NCBI GenBank assembly: GCA_003952965.2
Contig: CM025850.1
Coordinates: 11,103,555 to 11,167,554, forward strand
Source: Morella rubra
Lineage: Eukaryota; Streptophyta; Magnoliopsida; Fagales; Myricaceae
Direction of reading: 5' to 3'
DNA: 64,000 nt
The notes under the pieces are model-generated. The model was not told the DNA's origin and ran no database searches. It worked only from the letters and a program-made list of their open reading frames with translations. Of the stretch, positions 55,187 to 64,000 are shown in pieces. A program made the translations under genes and the position numbers. Each line of letters starts with the position of its first letter. Within the stretch, counting starts at the first letter, position 1.

Positions 55187-57851
55187 TCGATATGTAAGAA
55201 TTTCATTCCCCGTGATCAAAAAATACGTTTGATAGACAAACAATTTCAAGAAAAAATTGTTTATCAATTGGAAAATTATTCCAGTTTCATCTATCTGCTA
55301 TCTTATAGTTTGAACACAATGGCCTGAATATATTGCATAAGAAGCTCAAAAGGCAGCACCTTTACGTATAATAATCATAACGAGAGGTATACATTCCAAA
55401 ATCAAAAGTTTTTTTATTTCCTCTTTTGATAAGAACCAGTTCTTTTTATTTATAAAGAAGTGCATTCCTCACTTTGTGCAGGAAATCATTGATGAAATGT
55501 ACAACTTCCATATCTTAGAACTATACAATTTAAAAGGAAAAATACATTTTACACCTTCCACTGTTGGGTTTCTGACATTTTGTACTCATAGAACTTAATT
55601 TGGTTACATTTCATCCTTTAATTATCAACTGTTTATATTTTACACCTTCAATCATTAATTTGAATGAAAATTACTATTTTAGTTTAATAAAATGATTAAT
55701 TTATCTATATACAAAATATAATTAGTCATATTTCACTGAACCAAATTATGATGATAAATTCGTCATTTTACTAAATCAATTGTTAATTTAAATGAAAATT
55801 ATTATTTTAGTTCAGTGAAATTATAAATTTATTTACATACAAAATATAATTAGTCATTTTACTGAACTAAATTATAATGATAAATTTGTCATTTTATTAA
55901 ATTAAAATATCAATTTTTATCTAAATTAATAATTAATAATTAAAAGTATAAAATATAATAGTTAATAATTGATTAGCAAAATAAAAACGAAATTTATAAC
56001 GTAGCGTGTAAGGAGTTCCATCAAAAGTAGACAGAAAACGAAGGTGTGAGAATTCCGAGGCGAAAAATTGTATTTACCCAAATTTGAAACTGCCTTTCGT
56101 AGAGCGGACCAGTTTTGGACACAGGTAAGCTGGCCAGTTAAACCGAATGTTTAGTTTACCAACTAAATTGCGTGTCAACGTCCCAGAGAGTTTGACTCGC
56201 CAGCCAAGAACTATCTACCGTTTTGGCCCAAAGCAAAAGGGCCGTTGTTTGCTAAAATTTTATAAAATATTTTTAAAATTTTTATTAAAATTTATAAAAA
56301 ATAAAATGTGTAAATATAAAAATTAAAAATTTTAGAATATATACCTCAATTTTAAAGAACACCACCTAAAAGCCGTGTGGCGGTGAACTCAACTAGACAG
56401 CAAGGATCGAAGAGAGACTTAAAGTAAAAATGCTGGGCCGCGGGGTATTTTTTTCTCCCACTTTTCCTTCCCTGGTAAGAAAAGAGGACCAGCAGTCCTA
56501 GTCCCAAAATCGCGGTACCAATTCTCTAACAAGGTCCGGTGCTTAGTACCGGAAAATAATAAACACCGTCACTCGCCAGTCGCCAGTCGCCAACCGCCAA
56601 CCCCGCGGACTAGCTCGTGTCGTGTTTGTTTAAGAAATCGTACGATTAGTACCGATGTCTCGTTTCGTGTAACCGAGGACGGGTTTTTCAGGACCAAGAG
56701 GAAATAGCGACCTGAGGAAGGTCTGCACCATGACGGCCAAATGGTCAGATTCAACATATTTACATATAGTTTATTTTTTTTAGGTGAGTAGGCTGAGTGG
56801 ACGATCGGTTGTGACAATTATATATTTATGGGCCTTTTTTCTAATTTTTAATATAAATATTCCAGTTTATTTGTTCGTCGATTCCCGGACTCAAGCTTGT
56901 TTGTCTTTTATGTGAAAGAAATGTCTGCTGCTATATTAATGTCCCTTGCAACCAACGGTAAAGTTGTGATATTTAGAAAAAAAAAAAAAAAAAATAGGAC
57001 GCAACTTAGTAGTGTTTGCTTGCCTAAATGATGACATCTTACAATTTCGAAATTTGATTAAAATATATTTTATTATAATATTTATTCAAATCTTATTTAT
57101 CTTCATTTTTTTACTAATTTTTATAAATTATTATTATTTTTTTATCAACTTCCATATTTCAAAATTTATACCAACCTAACATTTCGATAAACCAACACCA
57201 CTGAGATATGTAAATTTATTTGAGCATTTTATTTTGAAAGCAGTAAACCTGTGGTAACTTCTGATTAGGGCATCTCACTAGCTTACCTAAACCTTCCCAT
57301 GAACTTTGTCCTTATTAATATATATTGACTTAGGAGCAGTTTCGAACATTTTAACTGTATTTAATCAGGAAATTTAAAATAATCAAGCAAAAAACAAAGG
57401 AGTTGTTGTTCTGCTAACGTTTTGAATACATAGTACATGATTTTGTTGATTCCATAATTTTCTTTTCAATTCATTCACTGAGTTCAAGAAGAGTACGGAG
57501 GAGCTTCAATTTTATTTTTTTTTAAGAAAGTTTTATCGGAATTGGATCCGACAAAAAATAATGTTAAAGTTCGTAATATACAAATACGCAACCTGACTCG
57601 GTCAATGGACCCCGTGAAGGCAAGGCTGTGATTTTTTACTATTTGCTGTTTGCCATTCTCGGGTGTCCATAACTGGGGGAGGGGGATGCGGTGTACGGCT
57701 ATCTGGGGGCGAGACGGCAAGTCGAAGATTAGTAGCACTGAAACTTGTTTTTGACATGGAATATGAACTACTTCCAAAAATTAAGCACTCTGCATTTTTT
57801 GCCTGAATGGTTTGATTCCATTCAACTGAAGGTGGAGGGGCCATTCCAGTG
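55187..57851. other. Intergenic with AT-rich tandem/dispersed repeats and MATE promoter
   Basis: MEF1 3'UTR, then an AT-rich repeat block (55,540-56,020), then 56,245-56,345, which resembles 39,440-39,600. 56,565-56,600 has a short CGCCAGT/CGCCAAC tandem run. 57,000-57,240 is AT-rich. No gene is recognised; the 112-codon minus ORF at 57602-57940 overlaps MATE exon 1 and is a shadow. Confidence 0.55.
55656..55910. repeat. AT-rich tandem repeat, about 128-bp unit, 2 copies
   Basis: TAATTTGAATGAAAATTACT at 55656 recurs as TAATTTAAATGAAAATTATT at about 55784. Both are followed by ATTTTAGTT, ACAAAATATAATTAGTCAT and AAATTATRATGATAAATT. The flanking 'acattttacacct' and 'atattttacacct' phrases resemble dispersed plant repeats, possibly remnants of a transposable element. 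Confidence 0.7.
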
Positions 57852-60800
57852 ATGGCCGTAGACGCCGTTTCATTTCTGTGCAAAAGCATTGGCGAGATGC
57901 CCTTCTTTCTGTTCTTCAAAGACACAAGGTACCCATACACGATTTGATATCTAACGTAGCAACTCTTCTATCTTTTACGTCGGAAGTGTTTTACGCATTT
58001 TGGCTCTTTGTCAGGGTACTAACAGTCGGGTTGTCCTTGTCGGAGCAGTTCATGTTGATTTCGTGTAAAACATTGTCGGTTCTTTATCTTTTATTCGTCT
58101 AAACTGATAATTAATGACACAGAAAACTCAAAAGGTTTTCGGTTTTCAGCCGAATACGAAATATGTTTTCTCTTCTTCTTCTTCATTTTTTTTTTTACTT
58201 TTGTTTCTCATGATTGTGCCCGAACTTTCATTTTCTAATCTTCTTTGCTTGAAACGCTTAGTGGATTCAAAAGTTTCTTTGCTTTCTTCTTCCGAAGAAC
58301 TGGTTTAAATGTTAAACTTGCAACTCTACAATGGCTGCCAGGTATGTTTTCAGAAACGATGAGATAGGCAAGGAAATAATGCAGATCGCACTCCCAACAG
58401 CGCTTGCTTTAACGGCGGACCCTATTGCTTCTCTAATAGACACAGCATTCATTGGCCATATAGGTTAGTGCTTACTGTTTTTACCCTATTGACTTTTGTT
58501 CTTTTTTCTCTTCTTATTTTGCAGGCTATACTCGTGTTCATGTTGTTGAACATGAGGACTATGCTATGCATCAGTCGAAAACGAAGAATGATTTCAATTT
58601 GATTATTGCAAATGTATTTGATCTTCATAAGAACAATGCTGTAGTACTAAGTTAACGAATGCATTCGATTCTGTTTGCTTCTCTCTGCACTATGCATAGT
58701 TTTTTGCATACTGGCTATGTTATTTTTTGTGCGGTGCCTTTCACTTCATGATAAATATCTATAAATAGGAACAAATTCCATGGACAGGCCCAATATATGC
58801 CTTCTCTCTAGCTCGTCTATCCACAAACAAAGCTCTTTGTGGTTCTCCTCACAAACTTTTTCTTTACATAAATACGTCTATCTTTTCAACCATTAGAATG
58901 CTTTTTTATATCCATTTTTCTCTGCTGACAGTCCTTAGTTGCATATTAATCCTTAACTGGCTCACCAACCGCATATTTACCTTTAGATTATAAGTTGGCT
59001 CACTCCAACCTCATATTTAGCCCATTGTTACTCCCACTAAATCTCTTGCTGCTAGATGTTGCAGTGAATTTTGAATATGTACTCTATTATTTTTCTTCCC
59101 TTCTTTATATAAATACTTCCAAGATCATACTAGGAGACTTGTGAGCATTTTCTCAACTTAGTGAACATATTTATTGTGCTGGGAATGTTATAACATAATG
59201 CAAGCAAGTTTCGTATTTATTAGACTGGTTAATAAAATTGTATTTTTGTAAGATATATTGCCAATTGTCTAAGAAGGTTTTCTGACTTATGTGTATGTCA
59301 TCGTATTGTATTTAGTTACCATAACGGACTCATTTTCTCCTTATATATAATGGTAGTATTAACTATTGCCCAATAGTTAGTAGATATGCTTCATAAATAT
59401 GGTGACATGTCCTAAACTATAAGTTGTATACTAAATTAATCATCAGGCTATTAGAATTTGCAACATTGTATTGCTATTTGGTTCTGGTGTTACTCATCAG
59501 TTTATTACTCATATAGGTCCTGTGGAGCTTGCTGCTGTAGGAGTTTCTATTGCTGTTTTCAATCAAGTATCAAAGATAGCAATTTTCCCACTTGTCAGCG
59601 TTACAACCTCTTTTGTAGCTGAGGAAGATGCTACCGCAAATTTGGGTACTGAAGCAGATGAGAATGGAGTATTCAACAAGGGTTATACTGTCGATGAGGA
59701 GATGGAAATGGAAGAACTGATACCTCAAGTTGGTGTGCTTTTTCTCTTCCTCCGTTTCTTGCTTTTGTTATAATACATGGTTGGAATAAATGTTTAGTCC
59801 CGTTATACTTGAGAAGTTTTCATTTTTCATCCCCTGTAAAGTTCTCTGAACTATTTTCTCAAGTGTTAACATCTTTTGGTTTTGTGGTCTTTGAAAAGCA
59901 GAGTCTACAAGCAACTCATCCCCCCTTACGAATAGACAAAGGAAAACGACAGACAAAAGGCAGATTCCATCAGCCTCATCAGCATTGATCATTGGTAGCC
60001 TGCTAGGGCTGATAGAAACTTTGTTTCTCATTTTTTGTGCTAAGCCGATACTGAACTACATGGGTCTAGATTCTGTAAGTTTTCTTTTTAGATGTTCAAG
60101 AATTACTAAACTTTGAACCCCCTTCAACCAACTTCGGTGTTGACTCGCATGTCCCCCAACCCTCAACTAAAGAGCCTCTGTTTTTGGTTCCAATATCCAA
60201 GTCACATATCTTACATATAATGACTGCAGTAAAATTCTTCTCATGTAGCATTCTCCCATGCTAAAACCAGCCCAAAAATATCTGACAGTGAGGTCTCTTG
60301 GTGCTCCAGCGGTTCTTCTCTCCCTGGCCATGCAAGGGGTTTTTAGAGGGTTTAAAGACACAAAAACACCATTATATGCTACCAGTAAGTTCTCTTTATC
60401 ATGGGTTCTTATGTAGTTCCATCAACTTATGTTTCGCATTAACAGACTGATAGCACTTGTTAGTCTGCATTCAGATGCCACAGGGAAATAAACAAATGAA
60501 GACAAATTATTGTGTTTAAGGACTTGAAACAAGTATCCTGTAGTTATAAATGAGTCAGTCTTTGTTTCACATAGAAATCATTTTGAGAAGTACGGTCATG
60601 ATGTGTTTTCCTGAATTTTGGTATCTTCTGTGCCTGTAAGTGAAACATAGGTTGGGTTTGTGTCTATGCATAATTTTGAAAAATTGAATTGGCAGAAGGA
60701 AGTCGAAGTAGTTGCTGCAGAGTTTGGTGGTCGTGTTGGGTTTTGCGAAGATGTATTCTTTAATGTACGTCCTGTAGCATGCAGTGTTAATGTAATTGCT

Positions 60801-63769
60801 GCGAAGACAGCTTTTGCTGTAACAGTAGTGTGTCTACAATGAAAATAACTGAAGGATTTAATCACTCGTTGATGAACTTCTCCAATAAGTTTTGCAAATA
60901 CTGGTTGTCTGCTCTTCGCTTCAAAGAAGAAAAATCTTCCATGTTTGGCAATTTCAGGCACGGTAACATCTTATCCAATAGAATGTTAAATTTGAATGTA
61001 GTGGTCGGAGATGCTGCAAACATCATTCTGGACTCGATATTTATATTCATACTCCGTATGGGCGTTGGTGGAGCAGCAATTGCCCATGTTATTTCTCAGT
61101 AAGTGTTACCTTTGTGCTAATTAGTTTCCATTGTCCTGTTTCTGACCTGGAATGCCCTCATATTTTAGGTCCCTTGCTGCTATTCCTCACTTTTAATCTG
61201 ATCTTTCTAGGTACTTAATTGCCCTGATTCTCTTGTGGAGATTAATGAAGGAAGTTGATCTCTTTCCTCCTAGTATCAACAATCTACAATTTGGCCGGTT
61301 TCTTAAAAATGGTGAGACTCCAAAAAATTTGTGGGTAAAGTTATCTACCACTAGCCCATTTTCAGGACTGAAAATAAGAATCCATGCCTTTGGTATTTTA
61401 GACATATACAAATTGGTGATTATTTACTACGAATTGAGTGGCCATGCTGCACATACCACTTAATTTGTGACTTCTGGAGATTTAAGGGAATAAAGTCTTC
61501 ATGTTAGATGGAGAAATAGTGAAATCACTGTAGCCAGAATAACTAGTTGATAAGTGTTAGTCCATACAATATTTGCTTTTATTGGCTGTTGGTCTTTTTC
61601 AGTCTTTGTCGATCCATCTCTCTGTTATCGACTTATGATCACATTCCAATTCCATACCAACCTACAACATGAACTTTGAATTATGTTGGCAAATGCACGA
61701 GTCACTTCAATGTCACATACACCAATTAGGAAGTATTACATGAAAAGTAAAACATTTGTAGTTGATGTTTGGATATATCGTATGTCTTTGGGGACTTGGA
61801 ACTCTTCCTAATAACAGCTCTCATTATAGTTTGATGACATATCACAAGACATGCGAAATGTATTGGACAGTCTGCAAAATTTACATCTCCCTCAATAACT
61901 TACACTTAAAACTCACACATCTTTGCAAGTTATGTCAGTGTTTCATGTAGAATACAAGTTGTATTCGATTACCGACATAGATGAATAGTTAAAACCGATC
62001 TTTGTTTCTATGTATCAGGTCATCAGCATTCATTTAATTTGCAGGTCTTATTCATTACATTCAGTTTTGTTCTGTAATGCGTTTAATTTATGGTGTTTAA
62101 TGGGCTTCTATAAGATTTTTCTTTATTCTCTGCATATGTAGTGAACATCTTCCCGATTTATCCTCTCTAGTATCCTTCTTAGTCACTGTGTCATTAAGTC
62201 TTTCAGGTTGATCAGTCTGTCACCTGTTGCTTTTTTTTTTTTTTTTTGTCTGTTCTTGGATTCAGGATTTATGTTATTGGTGAGAGTCATAGCTGCAACA
62301 TTCTGTGTGACAATAGCAGCATCATTGGCTGCAAGGCAGGGATCAACCCCGATGGCTGCATTTCAAGTTTGCCTCCAGATTTGGCTGGCAACCTCTTTGC
62401 TGGCTGATGGGTTGGCTGTTGCTGGACAAGTAAGTTACATATTGTTCAATCAAATGCAAGCATGCAACTACCCTCATCACCTACCTTCATCTGTCTAAAA
62501 AGGCCTGTGCTGGACTTGCTGAGGGACAGAAACTTGTATGTGACAAATTAATAGACAACACATAAACTCCATTCCATAAATTATTTCCTTTAAAAAAAAA
62601 AAATCTGTTTTAGCACAGTTTTATGTTCTTACAAGTTGAACTGTCCCTTGAACATGTATTTCGGTGTGTCTTTACCAGCTTTGTGGCAACTTCATTGCTT
62701 ATCATCTTGTACTGTTTCAACAATCCAGAAGCATGTTCTGTGAAGAATTATCTCCAAGGCAGTATGCCGTAGTGACAACTATTTTCAGGCAATTCTTGCA
62801 GGTGCATTTGCAAAGAAGGATTATGAAAAGGCCAAAACTGCTGCTTCTCGTGTATTGCAGGTCTGCTGAACTTTAAGTCAAGTATATTTTACTCCGATAT
62901 TCATATTCTCAATTGCTTATGGTTCTATAATGCAGATGGCCTTGGTTCTGGGGCTATTACTCTCAGTCATCCTTGTGGTTGTATTACAATTTGCTTCCAG
63001 ATTATTTACAGCGGATATCAATGTTCTGCAACTTATAGGGCTAAGCATCCCGGTATGCTCTCTCCCTTCATGCCATACTGAGTGTTCTTTTCCAGTTCAC
63101 ATTATTCACAATCATTATAGGTGTGACTATTTTGTTTGCTCTTGACTAGTTTGTTGCCGCGTCTCAACCAATCAATGCTTTAGCTTTTGTTTTTGATGGA
63201 ATCAACTATGGAGCTTCAGATTTTGCATATGCTGCTTACTCGATGGCAAGTCTGCCAAACCCTTGGTTGCTTCCTTCGATTTGTTTCCCTTTGTCTTTTT
63301 CCTATTAAGCTTAGTTTGGTTTTCTAGGAAAAGAAGAAATAGAACACCAGCGAACATCCCACCAGTGGAAATATTCCAACCTTGGTGCTTTTTTCTATAA
63401 TTAACAGAGTAATTTATGGTCCTCTCTCATAATATAGCTTCTGCTTCCTCTCCTGTCCCCAGGTTCTGGTGGCACTAGTGAGCATAGCGTGCTTATTTGT
63501 ACTATCCTCGAGTCAGGGCTTTATTGGTATCTGGGTTGCTTTGACTATCTACATGAGTTTGCGCGCAGTGGCTGGCTTTTGGAGGTAAACCCTGTTTTTG
63601 TTTCAGAGCGAGTGGCTATCATATCCTTCATTTTTCTCTCTCTCTCAGCTTTCGTCTTCTTATTGAACTTCCGGTTATAACAGGAGAATTCACGTTACTT
63701 TAACCTTCACTCTTGTACGTGCGCAGGATAGGGACTAGAACGGGACCTTGGAGATTTCTCAGGCACTAG
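57852..63769 (+). CDS. FRD3/DTX42-like MATE efflux transporter (likely citrate)
   Basis: Multidrug and toxic compound extrusion family, clade of Arabidopsis FRD3 (DTX43) and DTX42, which export citrate for iron loading or aluminium tolerance; the substrate here is inferred. Thirteen exons: 57852-57928, 58342-58463, 59517-59732, 59902-60074, 60249-60384, 61002-61098, 61211-61311, 62266-62429, 62789-62860, 62936-63052, 63150-63245, 63463-63584, 63727-63769. They give 511 residues (FRD3 526). A short first exon (MAVDAVSFLCKSIGEMPFFL, FFKDTR) joins YVFRNDEIGKEIM, matching the clade's N-terminus better than the ATG at 58331, which lies in the intron. ALTADPIASLIDTAFIGHIG begins the first MATE repeat. 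An acidic/basic cytosolic loop (about 120-195) follows TM2-3, as in FRD3. Later motifs are VLLSLAMQGVFRGFKDTKTP, INNLQFGRFLKNG and SQPINALAFVFDGINYGASD. Intron 11 uses a GC donor (ATG|GCAAGT). Confidence 0.93.
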
Positions 63770-64000
63770 CCAGTGCCTGAACATGTTTGTACATGTATTT
63801 TTTTGTTTCCCCCTCTATCCAAATCTTGTAAGGTCGGCAGGAAAAGATCAAATTGCTGGGGAATGGCACATGTGTCAGCACCCCACCTCCCTTTCACCCT
63901 TGGGCGTCAAACTCGTACCTTGACGGACTATTTGTCTTTGTAGTTCACATTTTAGCAAAAGCCAATGACCATATCAGAGTTCACCGTACAGCATGAATCT
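63770..64000. other. MATE 3'UTR / downstream flank
   Basis: 231 bases after the MATE stop codon. No further gene starts before the window ends. Confidence 0.7.

Noticed and set aside
57602-57940. 112-codon minus-strand ORF near the MATE start
   Set aside because: Overlaps MATE exon 1 in antisense and shows no domain pattern.

Overview
This is nuclear DNA from a flowering plant, most likely a woody rosid eudicot. The genes have many GT-AG introns, the intergenic DNA is AT-rich, and the proteins belong to land-plant families (DREB, DYW-class PPR, plastid AdSS, GT47). I cannot name the species. There is no CRISPR array, operon, rRNA or recognisable tRNA, and the window is not prokaryotic or viral.

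Layout: (1) 1-1446 (+), the 3' end of a TRF-like/Myb telobox gene. (2) 3777-4631 (+), an intronless DREB2F-type AP2/ERF factor. (3) 5630-13383 (-), a 15-exon IGHMBP2/SMUBP-2-like SF1 helicase with a hAT-type element in intron 7. (4) 14182-17023 and 18300-21143 (-), two complete tandem copies of plastid adenylosuccinate synthetase (copies A and B), made by a duplication of about 4.1 kb whose breakpoints share CAGAA. (5) 22787-24925 (+), ribosomal protein uS5 (RPS2). (6) 26175-32633 (-), a 14-exon EGF/exostosin (GT47) protein. (7) A 6-kb gene-poor interval, then a 67-codon conserved-looking ORF at 38473-38676 (-). (8) 41091-52895 (-), a 24-exon ARM-repeat protein. (9) 53336-55186 (+), an intronless MEF1-type DYW PPR protein, head to head with (8). 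(10) 57852-63769 (+), a 13-exon FRD3/DTX42-like MATE transporter. I built the exon chains by hand; phases close at every junction and no frame is broken. One junction of the ARM gene is ambiguous.

From memory, five of these genes (RPS2, the ARM protein, DREB2F, ADSS, exostosin) resemble Arabidopsis genes lying together on the lower arm of chromosome 3 (about At3g57490-At3g57630). This looks like an old collinear block rather than a functional cluster. The genes are individually regulated and share no pathway.

I see no new biochemical system. The most notable signal is repeated local duplication. There is the ADSS tandem pair, with a mosaic of identical and diverged stretches, an amino-acid change in the predicted aspartate loop of copy B and a rearranged upstream region for copy A. 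In addition, four short (90-145 bp) tandem duplications copied exon edges or exon pieces into introns or a 3'UTR of four different genes.
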